Shown here one piece after another: positions 23,755 to 34,754 of a stretch of 64,000 bases of DNA. The stretch lies in NCBI GenBank assembly GCA_031308135.1, contig JAHLJT010000631.1, positions 261,658,925 through 261,722,924 on the forward strand, given 5' to 3'. Origin of the DNA: Acheta domesticus (lineage: Eukaryota > Arthropoda > Insecta > Orthoptera > Gryllidae). The notes beneath the pieces are model-generated. The model ran no database searches. It was not told the DNA's origin and worked only from the letters and a program-made list of their open reading frames with translations. How positions within the stretch are numbered: position 1 is the first letter of the stretch; every line of letters begins with the position of its first letter. Position numbers and translations under genes: made by a program.

Positions 23755-24640
23755 TTCATAAGCGGCGCGTTGACAGGTGGCGGCGCCGAGAGGGGCCCTG
23801 ACGGGCCGGGCCGGCGACGGGGCGAAGCAGAGGCAGGGCCGTGGAGCGTGTAACGGGGCGGGGCGGGACCAAGCGGGGAGGGACAGGGAGGGGGCGGGGC
23901 GGGAGGGAACGTAGCGTGCCTCAAGGGGAGAGGGGACGGAGAGAGGCGGGGAGCTGGGACGGAGAGAGGCGGGGCGGGACCGGGCCGGGCCGCGCCGGGC
24001 AGGGCCTGGCCGGGCCGGGAAGAGACGGGGCGGGGCAGGGCCGGGCCAGGACGGGCCTCGCCGGGACGGTGACGAAGTGGGTCGGGAGGGAAGGGGGAGG
24101 GGAGGAGCGGGACCTGACCGGGTGACGAGGAGGAGGAGAAGCAGGGTGGGGCGGGGCGCGGTGGGGAAGATCGGGCCGGAGCCGGACTAAGGCGGGGCGG
24201 TGGCGGGGCGGGGTGAGACCCGGCCGGGACGGAGACTAGGCGAGACGGTGGCGGGATGAGGCTGGGCGGGGCGGTGGCGGGGAAGGAGGGACCGGAGAGG
24301 GGATGAGCGGGGCGGGGCGGAGAGGGGCGGACGTGGGCGAGTGCAGCGTGGCGGTGGCGGGGAAGGAGGGACCGGAGAGGGGATGAGTGGGGCGCGGGGC
24401 GGGGTGGGGTGGAGAGGGGCGGGGCGGAACGGGACGGGCGTGGGCGGGTGCAGCGTGGCGGTGGCGGGGAAGGAGGGACCGGAGAGGGGATGAGCGGGGC
24501 GGGGCGGAGAGGGGCGGGCGTGGGCGAGTGCAGCGTGGCGGTGGCGGGGCTGATGCGGGGCGGGGCCGGGGGCGGGGCGCGCGTGGGGGAGGGCGGAGGT
24601 GTCGCGGGGGTGGCGTTGCGTCCTAATATCGCGTCTGCAT
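23755..24640 (+). repeat. GC-rich low-complexity/minisatellite block
   Basis: G-rich on the plus strand, made of GGGGCGGG and GAGGCGGGGC-like words. A longer unit starting GGAAGGAGGGACCGGAGAGG recurs at 24281, 24361 and 24469. Open frames of up to 359 codons on the minus strand (23733-24812) are Pro/Ser/Ala-rich compositional artefacts. High CpG density could also reflect a CpG island, but no gene is seen on either side. Confidence 0.8.
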
Positions 24641-25082
24641 GATGTAACGTCGCGGGGCGCCCCGCAGGGAAGCGTAATTTAATTTCTGCCGCCGCCCCCT
24701 CCGACGCCGCCGTACGCGCACGCTTCTCACCTTTCTGCGAGCGTAATACCTGGGCGGTATTAAAACTGCCGGTCGCTGACAACGCAGTCGCCGCCCCGTG
24801 GTCGTAGTTCATAACTAACTTAAACGAACCCCTCGCCTCGCCTTCTTTTCATATCCGGCATCTCCCGATGGCCTTGCAAGTTATCGTTTTGAGATAAAAT
24901 ATACAGACGTTACACATTCTACAGTAAATGCGCACGCTCGTCTTCAATGAGTATTGAAACTGTTATGGGTCACTATTATAATTAGTAGATTTCAGTGATG
25001 AAAGAGAGCTGAATTAACTTTAAAAACATTGTTGCAAAAAGAGGTAGAAAGTGAGAAAATTATCGCATTTATTTGTCTAAAC

Positions 25083-26345
25083 ACAGCTGAGATCCTTCAA
25101 AACCTATTCAGAAAATCAGTGGCACTTATTTCATCAATATTTTATGCAATACTGAGAATGTTCTACTTCCCTCCACATGGTACAAATTATACTTTTTTCA
25201 AAACCTGAGAAAGATCATTATTTCACTTCCTACCGACCCATCAGCAGGTTACCAATTCTGTCGAAAGTGCTTGAGAAATTCATCCTTAAACGTACACTAC
25301 CAATCTTAAAAGAAAACGACCTAATTATAGACCATCAACTTGGATTCCGACAACAACATTCTACAGTTGGATCAAATTCACAGAATAGTAAGTGCTCAAC
25401 AAAAACTTTGAAAATAGATGGTATAGCTCAGCGGTATTTCTAGATGTGACACAAGCCTTTGACAAAATATGGCATGAAGGGCTGTTGTATAAAATCAAGA
25501 AAATATTTTCAACCCGTCTTCACCCTTTCAAATCTTACTTAATAAATAGATTCTTCCAAGTAAAGTATAAAACAGCCCTGTCCTCATTTCGACCAATAGA
25601 CATCGAAGTCCCTCAAGGAAGTGTGTTGGGACCTATATTTTATCTCATATTCATTAATGATATACCAATAGCACACAATGTTGTAACAGGCATCTTCGCC
25701 GATGATACGGCAGTACTAACATCCAGCGAAGAACTCAAAGTAGTATCAGAAGCACTAGAAAATCACTTAAAACAATAAACCAATGGCTCTCTCGTTGGCA
25801 CATTAAAATCAACGAACTAAATTCTAAACATGTGACCTTCACTCTGAGAAAAGGCGACTGTACAGCAATAACAATAAACAGATCTTGAAAGTAATGATGT
25901 TAAATAGTTATGGGTTCATTTGGATATAAGATTAACGTCCATATAAAAAAGAAAAGAAAATAACTAGAATTAAAAACTAAAATCTACCAATTGCTAATTG
26001 GTAAACACTCTCAACTATCGTTGTCAAACAAAATACCTACATATATAAGTATCAAAAATATCCTATAACTCGTATAGACCTACGGCATTTAACTTTGGAG
26101 CTCAGCCTGCGTCTCCAACGTATAAATTCTTCAGCGATTCCAGTCAAACTATCTTCGATAAGTAATAAACGCACCATGGTATTCAGCTATGAATATTTAA
26201 TCCACAATGACCTTCACAACAAGACCATCAAAGAAGAAATAACATCTGTGAGTCAAAAATACCACACAAGACTTACAAATCATCTCACTATTAATCTATT
26301 ATATAATAGTGAAGACAGAAACACCATAAATTGCAAGATATAACG
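25083..26345 (+). pseudogene. Jockey-clade LINE reverse transcriptase remnant
   Basis: Reverse transcriptase of a non-LTR retrotransposon. Pieces in order: AEILQNLFRKSVALISSIFY with the ILRMFYFPP segment (frame 1); SYRPISRLPILSKVLEKFIL (25228) and DHQLGFRQQHST; then after a frame change near 25390 AVFLDVTQAFDKIWHEGLLY, KSYLINRFFQVKYKTALSSF, VPQGSVLGP and catalytic FADDTA (Asp pair at 25701-25706). A diverged C-terminal part at 26095-26343 carries IHNDL, IKEEI and LLYNSE blocks typical of Jockey C-termini. At least three frameshifts or stops and an internal deletion (25860-26060) show it is dead. The 5' ORF1 and endonuclease are absent. Confidence 0.92.
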
Positions 26346-26435
26346 TAATGATTTGTTTAAATATGAATGGTACTGCTGAGTAACATTTGCACTCATGTAA
26401 ATATTACTATCAAACCATTTACCTAATATTTTCGT

Positions 26436-26492
26436 AGAAATAAATTGCAAATAAACGGAATTATGAATTCCGTTTATTTGCAATTTATTTCT
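26436..26492. repeat. Perfect 57-bp palindrome (27-bp arms, 3-bp spacer)
   Basis: Arms 26436-26462 and 26466-26492 are exact reverse complements around ATG. A weaker inverted repeat of AAATATTTCTAAGAAATATTT follows at 26497-26520. Confidence 0.95.
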
Positions 26493-26520
26493 AAAAAATA
26501 TTTCTAAGAAATATTTCTAT

Positions 26521-27179
26521 TTCTAAAAAATATTTGTCTAAACAAGAGAAGGAGGGGGAAGCGTTAGCACATCTTCGTTACTGAAAGGTCAAAAATGCTA
26601 CAATTTTAACTTCAGCGAAAAACGTTAGGCATTGGAACTAACACTGAAACGATATAGTCTATATTATTTTATTATTTGAATTTGAGGTAATTTTAGGAAA
26701 ATATTTTTGTGGTTATTGCTATAGATGACGATTCTTTTTGTAACTCTACGTAATTTTCACACTGAGAATCTGCAGCAGAATTATCTGTATAGTAAATATT
26801 ATTCAAACGAATTCTCCAAAGAATGAATGCAAGGGTATTCATTTTCCAAATCAAAAGTAATAATTAAAGATATTACGGTGATGATAATTTAAGTCCATTG
26901 CTTCAAATAATTACTTTAATCCATTATTTAAAAAAATAAAACACTAATTAAAATTTAAAAAATCCTACTATGTATAAAAAAGTACCTTTGTTATATCCCG
27001 GAGAGCCATGATAATGTCAACAAGACTATATATTTTTATTGAATACTAACCGTAATGCTCTACATTGATCTGGTATTTTTAATTACACTCATAAATGAGA
27101 CAGGAAAAGTAATGAATTCTTCGTACACAGTATGCCCGCCCTATCTTGCCCTGCCCCCTACCTAACTTCCTGTCTTGCC
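26521..27179. other. Unassigned AT-rich DNA
   Basis: No coding or repeat signal recognised. Confidence 0.5.
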
Positions 27180-27640
27180 TTGTGGTGATTTTTTGCCAGA
27201 AAAAGTTGCACTGAAGGTCACTTATACCGAAACAGTGTTTAATTATTCTCCCATAAGTAACAAATATCTTCCTCTAACGCGTTGTGCAGTCCGAGTTCAC
27301 TTTTTGTAAGTGCTTAATCTCGAAAAAATTGTTAGGCAAAACGTCCGTCTGCCTGTCTATGAACAACACTAGCGCTAAACCATAAGCAGGACTTTCATCA
27401 AAATTGACATTTCCCGATCAACCTAAGTGATATCAGGTCCTCTTGAAGTATAAACGAATATGTTGATTTTGGAGATACTTTACATGAAATTTCAATTACA
27501 TTTTCAAAATTTTCTGAAAAATGGCTCCAATTTCTTTCATTAAATTTCTTGAAAGAATGGAGTGTAATATACTTATAAAGGTATCAATTTTCACTGTAAC
27601 TTGAACTTTCGAAAAGTGCAAAAGTTTTAAATTCTTTGAA
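27180..27640 (+). mobile_element. INE/Helentron-like repeat copy
   Basis: Family blocks in order: GGCAAAACGTCCGTCTGCCT, GAACAACACTAGCGCTAAACC, ATTGACATTTCCCGATC, ACTTTACATGAAA and AAAATGGCTCCAATTT. The GTCY core is short. Confidence 0.65.
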
Positions 27641-27874
27641 CGCCTTGAAACAGCTACATTATCAACGATAGAGATTGTTTGTTACTTACGTCGTTAAACA
27701 CGCGCTTAGCTCCTTAGTAACCAACCTTCTAAACAACGCTTTAAGAACGCGTCCATAACAACGGCCGCTAACATGCTCGAGAGTCCATTAAAATATTTTA
27801 GAGGACCCTCGGGTTTGGATTTTAGCAGTGTTCATAAATATTGGATAAATATATCCTAGATTTGACCCACTTGG

Positions 27875-28030
27875 CCCTTGTCCTTTTTGTTCCTTTTAGT
27901 CCATTTTGTCCTCGTGTCCCATTGGCCCCACTTACCCAATTTGTCCCCTTTTTCGTGTGCCCCTTGTCCTGTTTTGTCCCGACGTCCATCTTGTCCCATT
28001 TTGCACCGTCGTCCCATTTTTCTCCTATTA
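27875..28030 (+). repeat. Degenerate TTTTGTCCC-rich repeat, period about 10 bp
   Basis: Words such as CCTTGTCC, TTTTGTCC, ATTTTGTCC, CTTGTCCC and TCGTCCC recur roughly every 9-11 bp. Copies are diverged, so this is an old simple repeat. Confidence 0.65.
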
Positions 28031-28149
28031 ATACTGATCTCAGAATAGACCAGTATGATAGGCATACATAAAGTGGCGAATATGATGCGAATTTCTGTCT
28101 GCAGCTTCTTATTTCTGACAATTTCTGGAAGTATCACTAGTGTATTATC

Positions 28150-28640
28150 ATCCTGAAAGTTGATCGTCAGGAAATGGAAGTAATCGCAAAGGCTCCTTGG
28201 GCGCTGCGCCGCACAAAGACCTCAGGGAGGAAGGCGCTCGGCAGCTTGCGACCCCAGAGGCACCGGCCAGGTAAAATACATTTCTGAGAATTGGCAGCGT
28301 GCAATCATATGACAAGTAATGGAGGTGGCAGAGAGAAAATGGGGATTTGTTTTTCTTCCGGGGGATTTTTCCAGCTTCAGGAGGATGCCGATTTCGACTA
28401 TCCGCATCAGGTGTTCTTGATGACGGCACATTTTAACCTTTACACTAGACGCACTTGCGGGGTCCTCAGTCTTTGGTCAGCAAAATCACAAGAACTTCTG
28501 CCACAATACACACACATGAAAGACAAGGGACAAACAACCATGCCCAAGGGGGCACTCAAACGCCCGACCCTTCCCACCGTTCTAGCCCCCTCCGCCATCC
28601 AGGTCGGCTGATAAAATATTAGAGGTAATGTACTGAAAAT
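28150..28640 (-). other. Possible old SINE-like or unassigned repeat
   Basis: On the minus strand near 28550-28575 a GGTCGGGCGTTTGAGTGCCC stretch resembles a decayed B box. The neighbouring GC-richer sequence is not assigned. Weak evidence. Confidence 0.3.
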
Positions 28641-28870
28641 CACAAGAGTTACAATGTACTAAAACAAAACTGTACTCGGAATAATGCCTGGAGTCCAAAT
28701 TCTCCCACGCTATGCCTCCAGGGTTAAATTTTGTTTACGGGATAAGGGTGTATTTTGACTAAATCTCTCGTGAACAGTAATTTTATCGTGATTTTAAGGT
28801 CACGTGTACACAATTTCAATAAGATAAGATGAAGAGTATATATTTGTGTGAAATAATATTCTTTGTTGTA

Positions 28871-29558
28871 TACGAGGGTTGGGGCAGAAGTCATGGCAAC
28901 TATGTTTTTGTGATAATATGAGTAGATGCGATAAATTTCAAATATATACATAAAAGGACAAGGTATAAACTAAGTTCTTGGACATTTATCAACACAAAAA
29001 AAATGAATTTATCGTGTTTATTAAGGTATTTAAAATGACTGTACTCGTTTCATATTCTAAAGCTTTTTAAAGAATACGACTTCGCAAATTCGAAAAGCAT
29101 TACATACCAGTTCTAAGGACCTGATTAGGTAGATGCTCGATTACCGCACATCACATTGATCCGCATAGTCACAGGTCCGTCACGTGCGTTGCTAACCACT
29201 GGTTGCTGCGCATCTTTGCAGAAACTCTCCTGCGCATCTCGCGGCTGTCCGGTATGGAAGGACATTATTCCATGAGCTCCACCAGTTCCCTGTAACATTC
29301 CCGAGCATTCCTTTCAAGGTGAACGGCTCTCTTGAAGTAAGAGCGCTGTTGGAAACATGTTACATTCACCTTCCACGGCGGTAGACAGACAACTGATTTC
29401 AAGTTACTCTCTGTGCTAATAGAGACACTTGCAGAGCTATCTGTTGATATAAACACACCCTTGCAGCATTTCTTTCAAGATATAAGTGAAATTTTGCGAT
29501 CCAGTATCATTTATTTTAGAAAAAAATAGTTGCCATGACTTCTGCTCCAACCCTCGTA
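28871..29558. mobile_element. Non-autonomous mariner element, 688 bp
   Basis: The 32-bp terminal inverted repeats (28871-28902 and 29527-29558) start TACGAGGGTTGG and end ATGGCAACTA, with one mismatch; TA precedes the left end. An internal minus-strand stretch (29265-29456) reads HLERNARECYRELVELME, like the N-terminus of a mariner transposase, and stops before any catalytic domain. It is therefore a deletion derivative of a larger mariner. Confidence 0.88.
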
Positions 29559-30195
29559 GTAGAAAAAATAATTTATTAAAGGAGAACACAAGTTATGGCC
29601 GACAAATACTCTACCTTTTCGAGAAAATCCATCGAAATCCTCCATTCCAGATATTATTCATCGTTTTGTCGTTTCAGAGACTAACTCATCAAACAGATCG
29701 AGTCATCTGTATTTTAGTGCGGCCTTGAACATATATACGCACTAGCAGAGAGAAAAAAATTATAAAAACTTTTTAAGAGCTTTCAAAATCACAGATACTT
29801 TAATTTTATTTATATTCATTTTCAAAATTTTCTATCCAAAAAGTGGACATAACATTATTTAAATTAGCATTTAATAAAAGAGTAAATTAACTGATATTTT
29901 TAAAATTCGAAATTTTTATTAAATCAAAATTTTTTCCATCTTATATATGAAATGTTGCGTTTTATAAAAATGTTATTACAATTTTTAAAGGAAAAAAAAT
30001 TCTCGTTTAAAGTGCTCTGAGGCATTTCTTAAAGCACATATTTTATTCATAGTGTTTTACATTTAAGGTGTTTCGTATATAGTTTTATATTTTATTTTCT
30101 ATTTACATTATTTGATCTAATGATAATGAGGTAAATTAATTCTAGTAAAGTGGTCATTTGAAGTGCTACGTGTAGCAATTATGTCAAAAAATCGT
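29559..30195. other. Unassigned AT-rich DNA
   Basis: Very AT-rich. The right end (30117-30195) continues the open frame that flanks the piggyBac on its other side; see findings. Confidence 0.4.
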
Positions 30196-30260
30196 TTAAC
30201 CCTCCTAATACCATGGGGTCTCTGGTGACCCCACAACATGTTCCTCTAATAATTTAATTT

Positions 30261-30318
30261 TTTTTCAGATTTTTTGAAGTATTGGAAACTAATCCAATAC
30301 TTCAAAAAATCTGAAAAA
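30261..30318. repeat. Perfect palindrome in the piggyBac left end
   Basis: Arms 30261-30286 and 30293-30318 are exact reverse complements, separated by AACTAA. It sits about 60 bp inside the terminal repeat. Confidence 0.93.
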
Positions 30319-30599
30319 CTTGACTTTTCCTGATTCATAGTCTACCCACCTATTGGGTATGCAAATGTTTTACATTGTTGTTACTTTCATTAATATTCGT
30401 ACTTGCCACACTGAGTACCAGTGGGGTCTTATATGAACCCAACATCTATTTCTTGTAAAAGTGGGAGCAATTTTTTTTCTGTTGCTATAGTAAATGTTGG
30501 CAACCTTTTGTAACCTCCTTAGGTTCATATCAATTGAAATTACTGCCCATTTTTTGTTATGCTAGTCGAGAAACATTGGTTTGTATTACCATTTCTGAT

Positions 30600-32340
30600 A
30601 TGGAGCAACTTTCTGATGACGAGACGCCTCGTATTTCACTTGAAGAAAGTTCTTCAGGAAATACCATTGGTGAGGTTCACGACGACCTATCAAATATGTT
30701 TGACAGTGCTGGAGAAATAGGTACAATAGAAAAGGCTGAGATTGAATTAGATAATTGTATCCAAATTAGTAAAACATATTTAGGATGAATATTAGATGCT
30801 GGCGTGTAGAAGTATGGATTGTATCTTTTTACAAAATTGTATGCATTTTTTCCTTTGTATTGTGAAAAATTATTGGGGTTTTGTTCGTCATATATAGATA
30901 AAAAACAAGGAATAAGTATGGTATTAGGACATGGAAAGAGAATCGTGTAGAAGAGTACAAAGACGTAACCTTATACGAAAAAGAGAGATCCCACAAAGTA
31001 TGCAAAGAAAAATGTGGGTACAGTCAGCCTTCCACATATTTATGGAACAAAATATAATTGATAAAAGTTTGAAGTGGACCAACAAAGACGGAACTTTTGG
31101 TACGTATTTGGAACGTACATTTGGAACGTATGGTTCAAAATGGATATAGTTGACTACTACGTAGTTGAATTGCTTTGTAGGCGTTGGGATTCTAGCATAC
31201 AAAGGCGACAATCAAGCAATAATGCACGTATGGAACTAGGAAGAAGGTAAACCCACATTCGTTGAAGTGAAGGCTAGAAATCGTTTCACACAAATTACTT
31301 GGTGCATTCGATGTGATGCAGAACATAAGCACCGTAACGGAGTTCCAGATAAGTTGGCTCCAATTAGAAATATTTGAAATGTGGGCAAATACACTTCAAG
31401 ATGCATACATTCCACACAACAACATTACAGTTGATGAACAACTTGTAAACTTTCGTGTAAATGCCCTTTTCAGCAATATAATATGCCTTCAAAACTGGAA
31501 AAATATAAATGCAAGTTATCGGTTGCATATAACAATATCACTAGTTATCCCTTGAACGTTCAATACACAGGTCGCCAGGCAAACCAACCTCATGAAATCG
31601 AGGAAGGAGCGTTGTTTTAGATGTGATGAAAGGTTTTGAAAAAAAGTGGAAGGAGCATAACAACTGACAACTTCATAACCAGCCTAAATCTAGTAAGAGA
31701 TCTTCAAAATATAGACATTACACTAGGAACTATAAGAAAAACGGAGTGTGAATGCAAGAGGATTTTACTAATGTCCAGGACCATAAAAAGTTTTTTTGTT
31801 CGGTTTTCTAAAACAAACTTCGATTATGTCTTATTGTCTAAGTAAAAAAAGTGTATAGCTTCTTAGAACCAAGCATTCTATGAAAGAAATAATTAAAAAT
31901 AAAGAATCAAAACTATTAATAATAATGAATTACTATAAAATTAGCTCAGGAATAGACACAATAGACAAATTACTGAGAACAAACTAAAAAATGAGTAGAA
32001 GTTGGCGAATGATTCTCTTCTGTAATATTGTTGATATTCGTGTATTGAATGCGTTCATTCTTTGATTGCATCCTACTTGAAACTGAAGATAAAAGAACTA
32101 GAAGAGAAGAGAACTCTTAATAAAATTTAGAGAACAGCTAATTGGTCGTGACTAAAAAATTGTGCACAACAGTCGGTCCAACAACAACACAGAACAAAAA
32201 ACTATATCACTGCCCCTTTGTGAAAGATCATTTGATCGGAAATATACAGACAAGTGTAACAGTTGTAAAGTAACAATTTTGCAAAACTCTTTCTTCAAAA
32301 AGTATTTGCAAAAGGTGTAATAAATATTTAGCACGACAAA
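30600..32340 (+). pseudogene. piggyBac transposase pseudogene
   Basis: Cut-and-paste DDD transposase. Readable pieces: acidic N-terminus MEQLSDDETPRISLEESSSG (30600), a decayed middle, FEMWANTLQDAYIPHNNITV then DEQLVNFR, QYTGRQANQPHEIEEGA, SGRSITTDNFITSLNLVRDL, and GIDTIDKLLR with WRMILFCNIVDI. The three catalytic aspartates are all recognisable: DEQL (31433-31435), TTDN (31666-31668) and GIDT (31955-31957). The C-terminal cysteine-rich domain is visible as CNSCK and, in another frame, SICKRCN (32240-32320). Several frameshifts and stops (for example near 31360, 31540 and 31620) rule out an active protein. Confidence 0.92.
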
Positions 32341-32618
32341 TTTTGATTATTACAGAAAAATTTTACATAACACTCTGCCTTTTCAACGAAATTCCTATTG
32401 CATTCATTTTTTAAATAAATTGTTTATGCAAATTTCGCGTTCTAAATTATTGTTTGCATATTCATAATAGTTACAGGAATAGTCAAAAATGTAATATGGT
32501 ATAAAAAGTGTAAAAACGTACCATTATCATGTATTTCTTTTCCGAAAAGAACTGGGGGTCTCTAGTGGTCCCAGTGGTACTCAGTGTAACAAAAAATCTG
32601 CGGTATTAGGAGGGTTAA

Positions 32619-33135
32619 ATATCCGACGTTTACTCTCAGATTTTTCAAGAAATCTGAATAGCCCATCCACCATAGCCGTAATATTTAACAAGTTGATGTC
32701 CTTCTTCAGGCAAAACTCTAATTGTATCTGCTCTCCCACTGATGTTATGAAATAAGACCATTCGGAGCTGAATAGTTCTATTTCTGTGAGAACTGAGATA
32801 TTGGTAGATCCAGTGCTATCGTGTTGTTGACATTGTATTCGTAACCTCTTCGCATAATTATTGCAGCAGGATTTGATTGACGTTAATGACCATAGATAAA
32901 TAAAAGAAAGTCACTATTTATCGTAGTTTACTGATGTAAATATGCGTTGTGCCGCCGCATTCGTATCAAAGGTCAATTGCGCGTACGCTGAGAATGAGGG
33001 GCGAGGTCTACCAGCGCCGGTTCATTTCAAACGACAAACGTTAATAAAGAGTAAAATGTATCATCTACCGCCAAACATCATCTCTGTCAATTTTTTATCA
33101 ACACATTTTTACTTTTTCGCGCTGAAAAGGAACTA
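32619..33135. other. Flank of the piggyBac with an unassigned minus-strand open frame
   Basis: On the minus strand 32910-32619 has no stop (97 codons) and continues in frame on the far side of the insertion (30195-30117). The product is not recognised. See findings. Confidence 0.35.
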
Positions 33136-33139
33136 CTTA

Positions 33140-34330
33140 AGAAGAGAAAGTTATGTAATGCAGCGCGAAAATACTGCGAATTTCCGGCAGAAAAACACTT
33201 ATTGCAGGGCCCTGGTAACTAAAAAAGTGGATAAATCCAGTTGCTAAATTAAGAAAAAAAAATCCTTTAACAGGTGGTGTTGCCAAAATCCATGTTAAAT
33301 GGATCCTTGAAACCGAAAAATCGATTGATGGCAAGAAGGTGCGTCCGTCGGTCCGTCCGTCCGTCGGTCCGTCCGTCGGTCCGTCCGTCGGTCCGTCCGT
33401 CGGTCCGTCCGTCGGTCCGTCCGTCGGTCCGTCCGTCGGTCCGTCCGTCGGTCCGTCCGTCGGTCCGTCCGTCGGTCCGTCCGTCGGTCCGTCCGTCGGT
33501 CCGTCCGTCGGTCCGTCCGTCGGTCCGTCCGTCGGTCCGTCCAGCGGTCCGTCCGTCGGTCCGTCCAGCGGTCCGTCCAGCGGTCCGTCCAGCGGTCCGT
33601 CCAGCGGTCCGTCCAGCGGTCCGTCCAGCGGTCCGTCCAGCGGTCCGTCCAGCGGTCCGTCCAGCGGTCCGTCCAGCGGTCCGTCCAGCGGTCCGTCCAG
33701 CGGTCCGTCCAGCGGTCCGTCCAGCGGTCCGTCCAGCGGTCCGTCCAGCGGTCCGTCCAGCGGTCCGGCCAGCGGTCCGGCCAGCGGTCCGTCCAGCGGT
33801 CCGTCCAGCGGTCCGGCCAGCGGTCCGTCCAGCAGTCCGTCCGTCCAGCGGTCCGTCCAGCGGTCCGTCCAGTGGTCCGTCCGTCGGTCCGTCCGTCGGT
33901 CCGTCCGTCGGTCCGTCCGTCGGTCCGTCCGTCGGTCCGTCCGTCGGTCCGTCCGTCGGTCCGTCCGTCGGTCCGTCCGTCGGTCCGTCCGTCGGTCCGT
34001 CCGTCGGTCCGTCCGTCGGTCCGTCCGTCGGTCCGTCCGTCGGTCCGTCCGTCGGTCCGTCCGTCGGTCCGTCCGTCGGTTTGTGAAGAACGCTAGCGAT
34101 TAAACCGTTCAGCTGATTTTCTCCTAAGTTGAAATTCCCTAATCCATCTGGCTGATGTCACGGTTCCTCTAATATGAAACCGATATTTTAATTTTGAGGG
34201 GTACTTTATATGAAGCCCCTGGGACATTCAATTTTTCAAAATATAGCGCAAACAATTTTGATTACATTTTGTTGGATAGTCTGGAGGTCGTTTAAGAAAA
34301 TTGAAAAAAAATCAAAATTTGTGCCCTGAG
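33140..34330 (+). mobile_element. INE/Helentron-like repeat with expanded core
   Basis: The 5' part (GTTATGTAATGCAGCGCG, TTTCCGGCAG, CCTTGAAACCGAAAAATCGA) and 3' part (ACGCTAGCGATTAAACCGTT, TTGAAATTCCCTAATC, ACTTTATATGAAGCCCCTGG) match the copies at 10725 and 57170, but the GTCC core between them has grown to 739 bp. Confidence 0.75.
33342..34080 (+). repeat. 12-bp minisatellite (GTCCGTCCGTCG / GTCCGTCCAGCG), about 61 units
   Basis: Three blocks: about 33342-33540 is almost pure GTCCGTCCGTCG; about 33541-33873 is mainly GTCCGTCCAGCG with a few CCGGCC variants and one 4-bp phase shift near 33840; about 33874-34080 returns to GTCCGTCCGTCG. Open frames across it (R-P-S-V or G-P-S-V repeats) come from the 12-bp period. 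Confidence 0.96.
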
Positions 34331-34754
34331 CGATCTCGGCTATCGGGACCATGTCCAACGCATTTTATTCATATCGCAATAATCTTTAACAAATTTTATT
34401 CCAAATTAAATACAAACTGGTCTCATTAAATGTCTTTCCAACAAGAATTAATAAAAGATTTCCTTTTGAAGCCTTCTCCAACATATTCTCCGGTAATTGT
34501 TAAAACTATGGGCCCTTGTAGTTTCCTCAATATTGTGTAGTGTAGTTAAGATTAATATAATATGGTATAATGTAAGCTATCACAACATATGACAAAGTAT
34601 TATGATAATGTACTATGTAATCGATCAATAAATATTAAATTTAAATAAAGGGAGGCGCTGTTGCGCAGAAATGTGACAGAATGCAGAAGACGAAGCATTA
34701 GGTATGTCACGTTTCTACTTTCCCGTATACGTACGTATATACGGAGTAATATAC
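34331..34754. other. Unassigned AT-rich DNA
   Basis: No signal recognised between two INE-like copies. Confidence 0.5.

Larger units (their letters stand above)
30196..32618 (+). mobile_element. piggyBac-family element with TTAA target sites
   Basis: Both ends are TTAA followed inward by CCCTCCTAATACC (TTAA at 30196-30199 and 32615-32618; element body 2415 bp). TTAA duplication and CCC ends are diagnostic of piggyBac. Subterminal copies of ACTGAGTACCA occur near 30410 and, inverted, near 32575. The left end also carries a perfect 26-bp-arm palindrome. The transposase gene inside is broken. Confidence 0.94.

Noticed and set aside
23733..24812. 359-codon minus-strand open frame
   Set aside because: Pro/Ser/Ala-rich translation of a G-rich low-complexity block; no domain, no splice sites, no codon structure.
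33274..34103. Open frames of 254 and 270 codons with R-P-S-V or G-P-S-V repeats
   Set aside because: Translation of a 12-bp minisatellite; open in several phases at once.
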